A DNA stretch of 64,000 nt from Enterobacter dykesii (GTDB taxonomy: Bacteria; Pseudomonadota; Gammaproteobacteria; Enterobacterales; Enterobacteriaceae): positions 1,860,001 through 1,924,000 of the forward strand of contig NZ_CP126604.1 in the NCBI RefSeq assembly GCF_008364625.2. The letters run 5' to 3'. The notes below the pieces were generated by a model, which was not told where the DNA came from, did no database searches, and saw only the letters and a list, made by a program, of their open reading frames with translations. The position numbers and the translations under genes were made by a program. Positions 15,019 to 24,584 of the stretch are shown in pieces (the stretch's first letter is position 1; each line of letters starts with the position of its first letter).

Positions 15019-16614
15019 TCAGTTTTCAATATACGGTAGTCTGCGCCGCGATCGCGACGCGGTTTTTTCCGCCCCCTTCGCCATTGCTTCCGCAATCTCT
15101 GCACACTCTGCCAGCCCCTGAACGAAGGGACGATCGTGCATTAGCCACGGTATCGCACCGAAGGCGATGCGTCCGCGAGCGGCGTCAGGCGCTTTTAAGG
15201 TGTAATCCTCACCGAGGTCAGGTATCTCTTCACCCGTGGCTTCCAGCTGTTTGCGCAGCGTCGGGAAGGGTAGATCTTTCGTTTTGAGCGGCTTTTGTCC
15301 GCGGGCGTCAATAAACACGTCGAAACGGTAAACGGTCTCTTTTGTGGTGATCACCGTTCGATCGCTGCCAACGTCCAGCGCGTAATCGTCACCGAGCGTC
15401 GCCACGCTGATGATGCCGGCTTCGCGAAGCGCGAGCAGCCTGCGGATAGACTGCGGAGGGATGGCCGCATAGTTGTCGATGAATACGCGGGCGAGGCCTT
15501 GCTTAAAGCGCTCTCTGTCCCGTTCGTTGAGGTGGGGCACTATCTCCTGAACCACCTCATGCAGCCGAAGCACGGTATAGCGCCAGGCTACGGTGCGCCG
15601 CTCGCGTTTGTTCCGCTCAACCTCGATGAGATTCTCTTCCGCCCAGGTAAAGGGGCCGTGCCGTTTACGATCCTCAAACCAGGCCTCACGTATGCTGTCC
15701 GCATTCTGCTTATGCAGGGATATTTTCTCACACCACGCCGGGTCAGCGAGCTGAAGCTCTTTCACCATCAGGGTAAAGATGCGATCCAGCATGCCATCCG
15801 ATCCTTTGGCAATCTCGGTTTCAACCACGAATTCGGTTAGGACCGACAGCGGTTCATAAGGAATAGGGCAGTAAAAATCGGCTTCCGGCAGAATGCCCGT
15901 CCTGGACATCAGCGTAATGTTTAACCCTTCACTGCCGCTGTCGAGGATGAATTTACCGTCACGAAACTCGCCGTGCTGCATCACCACCGCCATGGCCGCG
16001 TCGAGACCGCTTAACGATGTCCCCATAATACCGACGCGGCAGGGAGGAATACTGGCGTCCATCAGACCGGACCACGGGCTTGGGAAGAACGTTCTCGTAG
16101 CTTCATCCTCTTCTGGCCAGACGTGACCGGTGGCGATAACCGCAAGGTCGAATTGATCGGGCAAGACGCTGCCGTTGACGGAAAGCGTAACGCCGGTTGT
16201 TGCGGGAATGATGTCTGTGACCTTCGCAGATTCATGGACATCAACGCTGAATCCTAGCCTTTTTGCCTCTTTTACGATGGAAAGAAAGCTGTCGCGGAAA
16301 TACTCACCCAGCAGAAGCCGGGGCAGAAACTGCCGGTCATGTAAACGGGTTTTATCGACCTTAAAGCGCGCCAGATGGGCGTCACTCTGTTCCTTGAGCC
16401 AGTCGAGGTAGGTCATAAAAATGGGCGGGATTTCAATGCTCGCAATGTTCGCCAGCATCAGCCGGGAATTATCGTCGTCGTTATAGGGCATACCCACGCC
16501 AGCTTCATCGGCCTGTTCGAAAACGGAAACGGAGAGCGGCGTGCTGTTCTTAAGCAGGTGATAAAAGGTGTAAATCCCTGTGGGGCCGGAGCCGATAATC
16601 GCGATTTTCTTCAT
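15019..16614 (-). CDS. ydhS: FAD/NAD(P)-binding protein YdhS
   Basis: 531 aa, E. coli YdhS-like (534 aa). The N-terminal dinucleotide-binding motif is GSGPTGIYTFYHLL, followed by FEQADEAGVGMPYNDDDNS and LANIASIEIPP; a second nucleotide motif reads GIMGTSLSGLDAA (about 197-209). It belongs to the family whose members resemble HI0933/FAD-dependent urate hydroxylase-type proteins. Biochemical function is not established. It is expressed alone between the carbonic anhydrase gene and the tRNA-Val pair. In E. coli ydhS adjoins the ydhYVWXUT cluster, which is absent here. Confidence 0.93.
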   Translation of the reverse strand: MKKIAIIGSGPTGIYTFYHLLKNSTPLSVSVFEQADEAGVGMPYNDDDNSRLMLANIASIEIPPIFMTYLDWLKEQSDAHLARFKVDKTRLHDRQFLPRLLLGEYFRDSFLSIVKEAKRLGFSVDVHESAKVTDIIPATTGVTLSVNGSVLPDQFDLAVIATGHVWPEEDEATRTFFPSPWSGLMDASIPPCRVGIMGTSLSGLDAAMAVVMQHGEFRDGKFILDSGSEGLNITLMSRTGILPEADFYCPIPYEPLSVLTEFVVETEIAKGSDGMLDRIFTLMVKELQLADPAWCEKISLHKQNADSIREAWFEDRKRHGPFTWAEENLIEVERNKRERRTVAWRYTVLRLHEVVQEIVPHLNERDRERFKQGLARVFIDNYAAIPPQSIRRLLALREAGIISVATLGDDYALDVGSDRTVITTKETVYRFDVFIDARGQKPLKTKDLPFPTLRKQLEATGEEIPDLGEDYTLKAPDAARGRIAFGAIPWLMHDRPFVQGLAECAEIAEAMAKGAEKTASRSRRRLPYIEN

Positions 16615-16712
16615 CGACGGTCTTCCTGTTTTTTTTCCATAAGAAAAGCGTAGCAGGAGAATAATGATGAAAATAAGGGATTAAGAAAATTCAGGATATC
16701 AGAAGAGGATTT

Positions 16713-16738
16713 GCACCATTTCAGGACTGAAATGGTGC
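16713..16738 (-). other. Perfect hairpin overlapping the tRNA-Val 3' end
   Basis: GCACCATTTCAG (16713-16724) and CTGAAATGGTGC (16727-16738) are exact inverted repeats with two bases between. The right arm includes the terminal GCACCA of the tRNA at 16733-16809, so the trailer can pair with the acceptor 3' end in the precursor. There is no T-tract after it. Confidence 0.75.
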
Positions 16739-16809
16739 GTCCGAGTGGACTCGAACCACCGACCCCCACCATGTCAAGGTGGTGCTCTAACCAACTGAGC
16801 TACGGACGC
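16733..16809 (-). tRNA. valV: tRNA-Val (GAC)
   Basis: 77 nt with CCA encoded. 5' GCGTCCGTAGCTC, D-loop AGTTGGTTAG, anticodon stem-loop CCACCTTGACATGGTGG with GAC anticodon, T-arm GGTTCGAGTCC, and acceptor GGACGCACCA. Matches E. coli valV/valW, which occupy the same place between ydhS-side genes and mdtK. It is the second gene of the pair in transcription order, four bases after the other. Confidence 0.98.
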
Positions 16810-16813
16810 AGAA

Positions 16814-16890
16814 TGGTGCGTTCAATTGGACTCGAACCAACGACCCCCACCATGTCAAGGTGGTGCTCTAACCAACTGAGCTATGAACGC
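16814..16890 (-). tRNA. valW: tRNA-Val (GAC)
   Basis: 77 nt, CCA encoded, anticodon GAC. It differs from its neighbour mainly by compensating changes in the acceptor (GCGTTCA/TGAACGC) and T stem. It is first in the tandem transcript and follows a clear promoter. The assignment of valV and valW to the two copies follows acceptor-stem sequence from memory. Confidence 0.98.
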
Positions 16891-16918
16891 AACGTGTTGT
16901 CGGTGACAACGGGGACGA

Positions 16919-16947
16919 ATATTAGCGGCACAGCATCGAGGTGGCAA
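16919..16947 (-). promoter_or_regulatory. Promoter of the tRNA-Val pair
   Basis: -35 TTGCCA (16942-16947) and -10 TAATAT (16919-16924), spacer 17 bp. The discriminator TCGTCCCCG is GC-rich, as in stringently controlled tRNA/rRNA promoters. Confidence 0.8.
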
Positions 16948-17043
16948 GAGGGAAAATGCAATTTTCTCTCTGATTTCACGCGATTGCTGTATTACCGCGC
17001 AAAGTGAAGAGAAAGTAGCCGCCGGGCGGCGGCTACCGCGTCG

Positions 17044-18417
17044 TTAACGTGCAGCGCGCTGCAAAATGACCGTTGATGGCTGGCGCTGCAGGAAGCGCAT
17101 GCGCATCATCATCATAATCGCCGCCGAGGTCAGGCCGATAATAAAGCCCATCCAGAACCCCGCCGGTCCCATGCGGTCCACCACCAGATCGGTAAGTGCC
17201 AGGATGTAGCCAGTCGGCAGTCCCAGCACCCAGTAGGCGATGAAGGTGATAAAGAAGATTGAGCGCGTGTCTTTATATCCGCGCAGCACGCCGCTGCCAA
17301 TCACCTGGATGGAGTCAGAGATCTGGTAAATCGCGGCCAGCAGCATAAGGTGCGATGCCAGCGTGACCACTTCCGGATTGTCGTTATAGAGCAGGGCAAT
17401 CTGCTCGCGTAATGCAACGGTAAAGAGCGCCGTACATACCGCCATGCAGACACCGACGCCCAGCCCGGTTCGGGCGGCCGTTTGCGCATCGAGCGTTGAG
17501 CCCTGGCCCAGGCGGAAGCCCACGCGAATCGTCACCGCCGCCGCCAGCGACATCGGCAGGACGAACATCAGGGAGCTGAAGTTCAGCGCAATCTGGTGCC
17601 CGGCCACGTTCACAATGCCCAGAGGGGAGACCAGCAGGGCGACCACGGCAAACAGGGTCACCTCAAAGAACAGCGCGAGGGCGATCGGCAACCCTAGCTG
17701 CACCAGACGCGTCATGATGTTCCAGTCCGGCGTGCTAAATCTTTTCTCGTTGCGAATATCGCGCATGGAACGGGCGCGTTTTACAAAGACGATCATCGAG
17801 AAGAACATCACCCAGTAAACGGCTGCCGTCGCCACGCCGCAGCCGACGCCGCCGAGCTCCGGCATCCCGAAATGACCGTAAATAAAGATATAGTTCACCG
17901 GAATATTGACCAGTAAACCGATAAAGCCCATCACCATCCCGGGCTTGGTTTTCGCCAGGCCTTCACACTGGTTACGCGCCACCTGGAAAAAGAGGTAGCC
18001 TGGCGCACCCCAGAGCAGGGCGCGCAGATAGCCCACGGCTTTATCAGCCAGTGCCGGGTCAATGTTATGCATAGCGCGAATGATGTGGCCCGCGTTCCAG
18101 AGCACGACCATGATCAGCACGGAGACAAACCCTGCCAGCCAGAAACCCTGACGGACCTGATGGGCAATGCGCTCGCGACGACCCGAGCCATTGAGCTGAG
18201 CGATAACCGGCGTGAGCGCGAGCAGCAGACCGTGGCCGAACAGGATGGCCGGAAGCCAGATTGACGTGCCGATAGCCACGGCCGCCATATCGGTGGCGCT
18301 GTAGCCACCTGCCATTACCGTATCCACAAATCCCATTGCGGTCTGGGCCACTTGCGCGACGATCACTGGTATAGCCAGTGCCAATAGCTGGCGCGCTTCA
18401 TTCATGTACTTCTGCAC
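17044..18417 (-). CDS. mdtK: Multidrug efflux pump MdtK (NorM), MATE family
   Basis: 457-aa inner membrane cation-coupled exporter with 12 predicted membrane segments in two homologous halves. In E. coli it exports norfloxacin, acriflavine and other cationic compounds. Seen: [22 protein letters not shown] at the N terminus (MATE motif) and the matching second-half segment [18 protein letters not shown]. Length equals E. coli MdtK. It diverges from the riboflavin synthase gene, the E. coli arrangement. Confidence 0.97.
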   Translation of the reverse strand: MQKYMNEARQLLALAIPVIVAQVAQTAMGFVDTVMAGGYSATDMAAVAIGTSIWLPAILFGHGLLLALTPVIAQLNGSGRRERIAHQVRQGFWLAGFVSVLIMVVLWNAGHIIRAMHNIDPALADKAVGYLRALLWGAPGYLFFQVARNQCEGLAKTKPGMVMGFIGLLVNIPVNYIFIYGHFGMPELGGVGCGVATAAVYWVMFFSMIVFVKRARSMRDIRNEKRFSTPDWNIMTRLVQLGLPIALALFFEVTLFAVVALLVSPLGIVNVAGHQIALNFSSLMFVLPMSLAAAVTIRVGFRLGQGSTLDAQTAARTGLGVGVCMAVCTALFTVALREQIALLYNDNPEVVTLASHLMLLAAIYQISDSIQVIGSGVLRGYKDTRSIFFITFIAYWVLGLPTGYILALTDLVVDRMGPAGFWMGFIIGLTSAAIMMMMRMRFLQRQPSTVILQRAAR

Positions 18418-18642
18418 GTGAACACCTTTATTTTGTTGTTATTTGAGAGACTAAAAAAGCCGCCGAAACGGGCAGCAAGAAGAAAATGCAGGGGGGTGCC
18501 AGCTATTGTAGCGGGCTTTAGCTATTTATCTAGTGAAAAAATCGCCAGAAAATGCGCCCCGCTGGCAACCTGTTTTTCCAACTGTTATTGTGGTGAGATT
18601 AAACGGTGTCACCACCGTCTGGAAAAAACAGGAGTTGTAAGC

Positions 18643-19287
18643 ATGTTTACTGGTATTGTGCAGGGCACCGCCAAAGTGGTGTCCATTGATGAAAAACCTA
18701 ATTTCCGTACTCATGTTGTTGAGCTTCCGGAATATATGCTTGAGGGCATTGAAACAGGCGCGTCGATTGCTCATAACGGCTGCTGCCTGACCGTTACCGA
18801 AATTAACGGCAACCAGATTAGCTTTGATTTAATGAAAGAGACGCTGCGCATCACCAACCTTGGCGAGCTGGCGGTGGGAGATACCGTCAACGTTGAGCGG
18901 GCGGCGAAGTTCAGCGATGAGATTGGCGGCCACCTGATGTCCGGGCACATCATGACCACCGCTGAAGTGGCAAAAATCGTGACCTCGGAAAATAACCGTC
19001 AGATCTGGTTTAAAATGCAGGATCCTTCATTAATGAAATACATCCTCTATAAAGGATTTATTGGCATTGACGGGATTAGCCTGACGGTGGGTGAAGTAAC
19101 GCCAACGCGTTTTTGCGTGCATTTAATTCCTGAAACGCTGCAGCGCACCACGCTGGGCGCCAAAAAACTGGGGCATCGCGTGAATATCGAAATCGATCCG
19201 CAAACCCAGGCGGTAGTGGATACGGTTGAGCGCGTGCTGGCAGCAAAAGAAGCGGCAATAATAAAGACCGCCGCAGAAGAAGAATAA
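18643..19287 (+). CDS. ribC: Riboflavin synthase, alpha chain
   Basis: 214 aa (also named ribE in some annotations). It converts two molecules of 6,7-dimethyl-8-ribityllumazine to riboflavin plus a pyrimidinedione. Two lumazine-binding repeats are visible, residues about 1-97 ([21 protein letters not shown]) and 98-200 ([20 protein letters not shown]). The frame is open far upstream to 18418, but ATG 18643 follows AGGAG and gives the universal MFTGIVQ start. No FMN riboswitch is seen in the leader. It converges with cfa over a shared terminator. Confidence 0.97.
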   Translation: MFTGIVQGTAKVVSIDEKPNFRTHVVELPEYMLEGIETGASIAHNGCCLTVTEINGNQISFDLMKETLRITNLGELAVGDTVNVERAAKFSDEIGGHLMSGHIMTTAEVAKIVTSENNRQIWFKMQDPSLMKYILYKGFIGIDGISLTVGEVTPTRFCVHLIPETLQRTTLGAKKLGHRVNIEIDPQTQAVVDTVERVLAAKEAAIIKTAAEEE

Positions 19288-19320
19288 AAAATAACCCCGG
19301 ACATCCGGGGTTATTTTTTT
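19288..19320. terminator. Bidirectional terminator, riboflavin synthase/cfa
   Basis: Stem AATAACCCCGG/CCGGGGTTATT, four-base loop, then seven T residues on the plus strand and A/T-rich sequence on the minus strand. It overlaps the last codon of cfa. Confidence 0.92.
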
Positions 19321-20467
19321 AGCGTGCGACACGTAGACCGTGTTCAATCCCGCGGCTGAATACCACCTGCCAGAGCTGAATATCCCGTGCGCGAAACGCC
19401 CCCGCGCAGGCATTCAGATAATAGCTAAACATCCGCCTGAATCGTTCAGAATAGTTGTCCGCAATTTCTGGCCAGGTCTCCTGAAAACGCGCATGCCAGG
19501 CCATCAACGTGGTGTCGTAATCCGCGCCAAAGTTATGCCAGTCTTCCATCACGAAATGGGGTTCACTGGCGTTGGCAATCTGGCGAACGGACGGTAAACA
19601 GCCATTCGGAAAGATGTATTTGTTGATCCACGGGTCGACGTTATTGTCGGTCCGCTTAGAGCCGATGGTGTGCAGCAGGAAGATGCCGTCCGGCTTCAGA
19701 TTACGATCCACCACCTCAAAATAGGTAGCGTAGTTTTTCGGCCCGACGTGCTCGAACATGCCGACGGAAACGATCCGGTCAAACTGCTCGTTCAGGTCAC
19801 GGTAGTCCTGCAGCCGGATATCCACATCGAGATCCTGGCAGCGCTCTCGCGCCATTTTTTGCTGTTCCGCTGAGATCGTGACGCCGACGACGCTGACGCC
19901 ATAGTGTTTCGCCATAAAATACGCCAGCCCGCCCCAGCCGCAGCCGATATCCAGCACGCGCATACCGGGCTGGAGCTGCAGCTTCTCGCTAATCAGACGC
20001 AGCTTGGCCTGCTGGGCCTCTTCAAGGGTCGACGCGTCTTTCCAGTAGGCGCAGGAGTATTGCATGAAAGGGTCCAGCATACGGCTGAACAGGTCGTTGC
20101 CAAGATCGTAGTGTTCTTTGCCAACGATCCACGCGCGCTTTTTACTTTGCAGATTGAACAGTCGGGCAGAGGCGACGCGCAGGGTGTCTTTCAGATTGCG
20201 AGGGAGTTGATTTTCAAGACCGGCACGCAGCACGCTGGCGAAAAAGGTATCCAGACGCTCGCACTCCCACCAGCCGTCCATATAGCTTTCACCCAGGCCT
20301 AACGACCCTTCCCGCAACACGCGTTTAAAAAAGTCGGGATGTTTAACCTGAGGATCGGATGGCGATGATCCATTGATAGTGATGCCTGCTCGACCTAACA
20401 GTTCACTGACGATCCGGGACCAGTTGTCATCCGGAACGCTGACTTCTTCTATACACGATGAACTCAT
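19319..20467 (-). CDS. cfa: Cyclopropane-fatty-acyl-phospholipid synthase
   Basis: 382 aa, the E. coli length. It adds a methylene from S-adenosylmethionine to unsaturated acyl chains of membrane phospholipids as cells enter stationary phase or meet acid. The SAM-binding motif VLDIGCGWGG is at 171-180, followed by VVGVTISAEQ and the SVGMFEHVG acidic loop. C-terminal residues end RGIEHGLRVAR. It is preceded by a 298-bp gap; in E. coli this holds a sigma-S and a sigma-70 promoter and a long leader bound by small RNAs. Confidence 0.97.
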   Translation of the reverse strand: MSSSCIEEVSVPDDNWSRIVSELLGRAGITINGSSPSDPQVKHPDFFKRVLREGSLGLGESYMDGWWECERLDTFFASVLRAGLENQLPRNLKDTLRVASARLFNLQSKKRAWIVGKEHYDLGNDLFSRMLDPFMQYSCAYWKDASTLEEAQQAKLRLISEKLQLQPGMRVLDIGCGWGGLAYFMAKHYGVSVVGVTISAEQQKMARERCQDLDVDIRLQDYRDLNEQFDRIVSVGMFEHVGPKNYATYFEVVDRNLKPDGIFLLHTIGSKRTDNNVDPWINKYIFPNGCLPSVRQIANASEPHFVMEDWHNFGADYDTTLMAWHARFQETWPEIADNYSERFRRMFSYYLNACAGAFRARDIQLWQVVFSRGIEHGLRVAR

Positions 20468-20765
20468 AGCTTCTCCATCACCCTACTGTGATCAGAACCT
20501 TAAAACAGCGTAGACGCTTTTTTTGGTTTGTGAGAAATCTCACGGTAAATACCGCGAGGCTAATATCCGACGTAGAACAGAGGAAGGGAGATAACCCTTG
20601 CCGAAATGCCTTCCATGGTAAAACGGGAGCACTCCGGCTCCCGTTAACGCTTAATATTTATCGTATTTAATCGAACCAAATTTAGTATAGGCCTCAAAAT
20701 TTGGTGATTCAATAGAAAATTGTTAGCAACCTAATCACTGAAAATTAACATGATTTCTGACGCAA
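20468..20765. other. cfa upstream region, no gene
   Basis: 298 bp, AT-rich near 20640-20760. It should hold the cfa promoters and leader, and includes the small inverted repeat CGGGAGCACTCCGGCTCCCG at about 20627-20646 just past half way. I see no ORF. A small-RNA-binding leader is known in E. coli, but I cannot confirm the seed here. Confidence 0.6.
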
Positions 20766-21965
20766 TCAGGCATGTGACGTTTCAACCTGAGCACTCTTTT
20801 CCTGCTCACGCTGCGCGGAGGCCTGCATGCGATAGCCCAATACCGCCAGCGCTACGGTGAACAGCATTACGCTGGTGGTGGTTAACAGCGGCGTCGCAAT
20901 CAGCGCCGAGACCACCAGGCTTGCCAGGAAGCACAGCCCCAGCTGCAGGGTGTTCTGCAGCGCGGCGGCGCGGCCAGTTGCCTGCGGGAAAGGACGCAGC
21001 GCCTGCGCCACAACGATCGGATAAATCGCCCCGTTCGCAATGGCCATCACGCAGAATGGGATCAAAATTTCTGCCAGACCGGCACCCGGAATAAAGCCAA
21101 CGGCCCAGGTCCCGATAACGCTCAGCGCATACAGCACCAGCAGCCATGGCAGCATCTGCTGACCTTCCCACTTTTGCAGCGCCGCGCGGCAGCCGTAACC
21201 GCCTACCAGGAACGCGATGGTCTGCGGAACATAGCTCAGGCCGATGGCTGCCGGGCTGTAGCCCATATCGTGCAGAATGAACGGCGAGCCGGTGAGCCAC
21301 GCGAAGAAGCTTGCCGAGCAGGCGGCATAGATCAGGACATTCCCGCGATACGCTTTGGTGCTGAGCAGAGACGTGAAGGTAATCGGCTTCGCGTCTGCAT
21401 GCGCTTCTTTTTTATGCGCGGGCTTGAGGGCGAACGCCGGCAGCATCAGTACCAGGGTAATGGCAAACAGCGTGGCGAAAATGGCCTGCCAGTCGAAATG
21501 CGCGAGGATCCAGCTGCCCAGCAGGGGAGCGAGGGCAGGTGAGAGACCCACCAGCGGCATAATGGTAGCGAAAATACGGTTTGTGCGGTTAGCCGGATAG
21601 TAGTCGGTGACCAGCGCCTGCCAGGTCACGGCCGCGGCACAGACGCCCACGGCCTGAACAAACCGCAGCACCAGCAGCCAGGCGGCATCGCGTACCCATA
21701 GCATCCCCAGGCAGCCCACGGCAAAAATGGCCAGGCCCAGCAACAGTACCGGTTTACGACCAAAGCGATCCGAGAGCGGTCCCCAGAGCAGCTGCGCGAA
21801 GGCAAAACCGGCGAGGAACAAACTCAGGCTGGCGCTGATGGCGGCAGCAGGGGTTTGCAAATCTTCCTGCATGGCGGCAAACGCCGGCAGGTACATGTCG
21901 GTGGCCAAAAAGCCCAGCACGCTTAAGCCGCCGAGCCAGACTAAAAAACCGTTCCTGGGTTGCAT
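20766..21965 (-). CDS. punC: Purine nucleoside transporter PunC (YdhC), MFS
   Basis: 399-aa member of the Bcr/CflA drug-proton antiporter branch of the major facilitator superfamily. Twelve hydrophobic segments are visible; motif A-like [16 protein letters not shown] follows TM2 (about 62-77) and the second half begins after the KKEAHADAK loop (about 190). E. coli YdhC was renamed PunC because it takes up purine nucleosides under control of the divergent regulator. The neighbour is that regulator's homologue, which supports the call. Confidence 0.92.
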   Translation of the reverse strand: MQPRNGFLVWLGGLSVLGFLATDMYLPAFAAMQEDLQTPAAAISASLSLFLAGFAFAQLLWGPLSDRFGRKPVLLLGLAIFAVGCLGMLWVRDAAWLLVLRFVQAVGVCAAAVTWQALVTDYYPANRTNRIFATIMPLVGLSPALAPLLGSWILAHFDWQAIFATLFAITLVLMLPAFALKPAHKKEAHADAKPITFTSLLSTKAYRGNVLIYAACSASFFAWLTGSPFILHDMGYSPAAIGLSYVPQTIAFLVGGYGCRAALQKWEGQQMLPWLLVLYALSVIGTWAVGFIPGAGLAEILIPFCVMAIANGAIYPIVVAQALRPFPQATGRAAALQNTLQLGLCFLASLVVSALIATPLLTTTSVMLFTVALAVLGYRMQASAQREQEKSAQVETSHA

Positions 21966-22079
21966 TATTTTATTCTCCTGAGGAGGCAGGTATACATTGG
22001 CGCTGAGTGTAGGGAGTGCAAAGCCGCTTGTGAAACGCTAATATTTGGCGGGTGCATTCAAAAATTTTGCAGGCAGAAA

Positions 22080-22991
22080 ATGTGGTCAGATTATTCTCTT
22101 GAAGTGGTCGATGCTGTTGCGCGTAACGGCAGCTTTAGCGGTGCGGCGCAGGAGCTGCACCGCGTCCCTTCGGCAATCAGCTACACGGTGCGTCAGCTTG
22201 AGGAGTGGCTGGCGGTTCCGCTGTTTGAACGGCGGCATCGTGATGTGGAATTAACGCCCGCAGGCGCGTGGTTTTTGAAGGAAGGGCGTTCTGTTATCAA
22301 AAAAATGCAGATCACCCGCGAACAGTGTCAGCAGATCGCTAACGGCTGGCGGGGACATCTTTCCATCGCGGTGGATAACATCGTTAAGCCGGAGCGCACC
22401 CGGCAGATGATCGTCGATTTCTATCGTCATTTTTCTGACGTCGAGCTGCGGGTCTCGCAGGAGGTGTTTAACGGCGTCTGGGATGCGCTGGCGGACGGCA
22501 GGGCAGAGATGGCGATTGGGGCCACGCAGGCGATCCCGGTCGGGGGACGTTACGCCTTTCGCGATATGGGGATGCTGAGCTGGAAATGCGTGGTGGCAAG
22601 CGATCATCCGCTGGCGGCGATGGACGGGCCGCTGAGCGATGACACGCTGCGCAACTGGCCGTCGCTGGTGCTGGAGGATACGTCCCGTTCATTGCCCAAG
22701 CGTATCACCTGGCTTCTGGACAACCAGCGGCGGGTGGTGGCTCCGGACTGGGAATCATCGGCGACGTGCCTCAGCGCCGGGCTGTGCGTCGCGATGGTGC
22801 CCGTTCATTTTGCGCGTCCGCGCATCGATACCGGAGAGTGGGTTGAGCTGACGCTGGAGAATCCGTTCCCGGATGCGGCCTGCTGCCTCACCTGGCAGCA
22901 AAATGATGTCTCGCCTGCGATGGCGTGGCTGCTGGACTATCTGGGAGACAGCGAAACGCTAAACCGGGAATGGTTACGGGAGCCAGCATAG
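22080..22991 (+). CDS. punR: LysR-type regulator PunR (YdhB)
   Basis: 303 aa. A LysR-type winged helix at residues 1-60 (NGSFSGAAQELHRVPSAISY as the HTH, then TVRQLEEWLAVPLFERRHR) and a type-2 periplasmic-binding-like effector domain (about 90-295). In E. coli PunR activates punC in response to purine nucleosides. The ORF extends to 21960, but ATG 22080 gives MWSDYSLEVVDAVA, the family start. Divergent from punC; converges toward purR with a 17-bp gap. Confidence 0.93.
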   Translation: MWSDYSLEVVDAVARNGSFSGAAQELHRVPSAISYTVRQLEEWLAVPLFERRHRDVELTPAGAWFLKEGRSVIKKMQITREQCQQIANGWRGHLSIAVDNIVKPERTRQMIVDFYRHFSDVELRVSQEVFNGVWDALADGRAEMAIGATQAIPVGGRYAFRDMGMLSWKCVVASDHPLAAMDGPLSDDTLRNWPSLVLEDTSRSLPKRITWLLDNQRRVVAPDWESSATCLSAGLCVAMVPVHFARPRIDTGEWVELTLENPFPDAACCLTWQQNDVSPAMAWLLDYLGDSETLNREWLREPA

Positions 22992-23008
22992 CTGGCCCCG
23001 TAAAGCGA

Positions 23009-24034
23009 TTAACGACGGTAGTCGCGGAACGGACCGTCCGCAACGGAACGGCGTTCGATAAGACGCGGGTGAACTTCAATGGACTGCGACTCTTCACGCT
23101 TGTTGACGATCCTGTCCATCAGCATGTTGAAAGCCGTTTCGCCCAGCGAGTCTTTTGGCTGGTGAATGGTAGTCAACGCCGGGGTGAAGAAGCGCGCGTT
23201 ACGCACGTTGTCATAGCCGATCACGGAAATATCCTGCGGTACGCGCAGGCCCAACTCGTCGGCAGCGCAGAGCGCGCCCATGGCCATGATGTCGCCCCCG
23301 CAGAACACGGCGGTCGGACGGTGCGGCTGGGAGACGATCTGCTGCATCGCACGGTAGCCCGACTCCGGCTCAAAGTCGCCCTGCACGATCCAGTTTTCCG
23401 GCACGTTGATCAGCGCTTCTTCCATCGCTTTCATAAAACCGGCCAGACGGCCCGCGCCGGTGTTGCGCTCCAGCGGACCGGGGATCACGCCAATCTCGCG
23501 GTGACCGCGTTCAATCAGATAACGACCGGCCATATAGCCGCCTTCAAAGGCGTTATCGATAACGGAATCGGTGAAGTCCGCGCGCGCTTCGCCCCAGTCC
23601 ATCACCACCATCGGAATATGGCGATACTCTTCCAGCATCGACAGCACGGATTCCGGATACTCGGAACACATCACCAGCAGGCCATCAACGCGCTTTTGCG
23701 CCATCATCGACAGGTAGGCACGCTGTTTTTCAATGCTGTTCCACGCGTTGCCCAGAATCAGGGTATAGCCTTTCTGGAAGCAGTTCTTTTCGACCGCTTC
23801 AATGATCTCGGCAAAATAGGCCGCTTCACTGCTGGTCGCCAGCAATCCAATGGACTTGGTGTGATTAACCTTGAGGCTACGCGCAACCGCACTTGGCGAA
23901 TAGTGCAGCTCTTTGATCGCTGCCCAGACGGCGTTGCGCGTCTCTTCCGCCACAAAGCGGGTTTTGTTAATTACATGTGATACGGTTGTAGTGGAAACGT
24001 TTGCGCGTTTTGCTACGTCTTTAATTGTTGCCAT
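23009..24034 (-). CDS. purR: Purine repressor PurR
   Basis: 341 aa, E. coli length. LacI/GalR family: [23 protein letters not shown] (1-20) plus hinge helix ([12 protein letters not shown]), then a periplasmic-binding-type core that binds hypoxanthine or guanine as corepressor. It represses de novo purine (and part of pyrimidine) synthesis genes. Two operator-like sequences, one in the leader and one inside the first codons, indicate autorepression as in E. coli. Confidence 0.98.
   Translation of the reverse strand: MATIKDVAKRANVSTTTVSHVINKTRFVAEETRNAVWAAIKELHYSPSAVARSLKVNHTKSIGLLATSSEAAYFAEIIEAVEKNCFQKGYTLILGNAWNSIEKQRAYLSMMAQKRVDGLLVMCSEYPESVLSMLEEYRHIPMVVMDWGEARADFTDSVIDNAFEGGYMAGRYLIERGHREIGVIPGPLERNTGAGRLAGFMKAMEEALINVPENWIVQGDFEPESGYRAMQQIVSQPHRPTAVFCGGDIMAMGALCAADELGLRVPQDISVIGYDNVRNARFFTPALTTIHQPKDSLGETAFNMLMDRIVNKREESQSIEVHPRLIERRSVADGPFRDYRR
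23991..24006 (-). promoter_or_regulatory. PurR operator O2 (inside purR)
   Basis: GCGCAAACGTTTCCAC on the minus strand, sharing the central GCAAACGTTT with the PurR consensus ACGCAAACGTTTGCGT. It lies in codons 10-15, the place of the second autoregulatory operator in E. coli purR. Confidence 0.7.
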
Positions 24035-24078
24035 TAAATGTCACTCCAGACCATATCCTAAGCTCCTGAAAAACTTGA

Positions 24079-24094
24079 AGGTAAACGTTTGCCT
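24079..24094 (-). promoter_or_regulatory. PurR operator O1 (purR leader)
   Basis: AGGCAAACGTTTACCT on the minus strand, a near-perfect PurR palindrome 45-60 bp upstream of the ATG. Confidence 0.85.
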
Positions 24095-24331
24095 TCTCTC
24101 ACCCTTATCACGCAATCTTGAATTGCGGCACGCCGGGAAAACGACACGGGACGTCAGGAGGGGGTCAATGGCCGGTACGCTAATAAATTTAGCGTGGAAT
24201 TTTGTCCTATCTTGATGAAAAGGGGAAGAGGTAAAGTGGTTATCAGTATAAATCTAGGAAGATTTTTGACGTAATCTGTGCAAAAATGAGCAAGCTCACT
24301 TTTCGTGTGGGGATTAAAAGGAGAAAAATTG

Positions 24332-24421
24332 ATGAGTTCCGATCTTAAGTTTTCGCTGTTCACCACCGTTGTTGTGCTGGCTCTGATTGTTGCGGCCGGT
24401 CTGACGGCTGCGCTGCACTGA
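24332..24421 (+). CDS. ynhF: Small membrane protein YnhF
   Basis: A 29-residue protein too short for most gene finders. MSSDLKFSLFTTVVVLALIV followed by AAGLTAALH is almost the E. coli YnhF sequence: a few hydrophilic residues and one membrane helix. AAGGAG lies about eight bases before the ATG. It is a stress-linked inner membrane peptide of unknown function in E. coli. A GC-rich hairpin (GGAGGGAGA/TCTCCCTCC, about 24430-24450) follows, a likely transcript end although the T-tract is poor. Confidence 0.9.
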   Translation: MSSDLKFSLFTTVVVLALIVAAGLTAALH

Positions 24422-24584
24422 TTTACGCGGAGGGAGAGCCTTCTCCCTCCCGACACCCCGGATTGTTACTTCTCTGGCAAAAATCTTTTGCCATTTTGTT
24501 AACTTCTCATTTTTTGTGATTGATGTCATGCTTTCCGCTTCTTTGTTCTGTGTCACCACATGACACGGCATCCGGAGTTGACGC

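Noticed and set aside
16733..16890. Two near-identical 77-bp units with a 4-bp spacer, at first a possible direct repeat or CRISPR-like pair
   Set aside because: Both fold as tRNA-Val(GAC) with encoded CCA; they are tandem tRNA genes.
16733..16890. tRNA-Val as a possible attachment site for an integrated element
   Set aside because: No integrase, no duplicated tRNA 3' end and only core genes on both sides.
18418..18642. N-terminal extension of riboflavin synthase and a possible FMN riboswitch
   Set aside because: The conserved MFTGIVQ start at 18643 has AGGAG; the stretch before it shows no RFN element pattern.
22925..23980. A 351-codon open frame antisense to purR
   Set aside because: purR is certain by sequence and operators; this frame has shadow composition.
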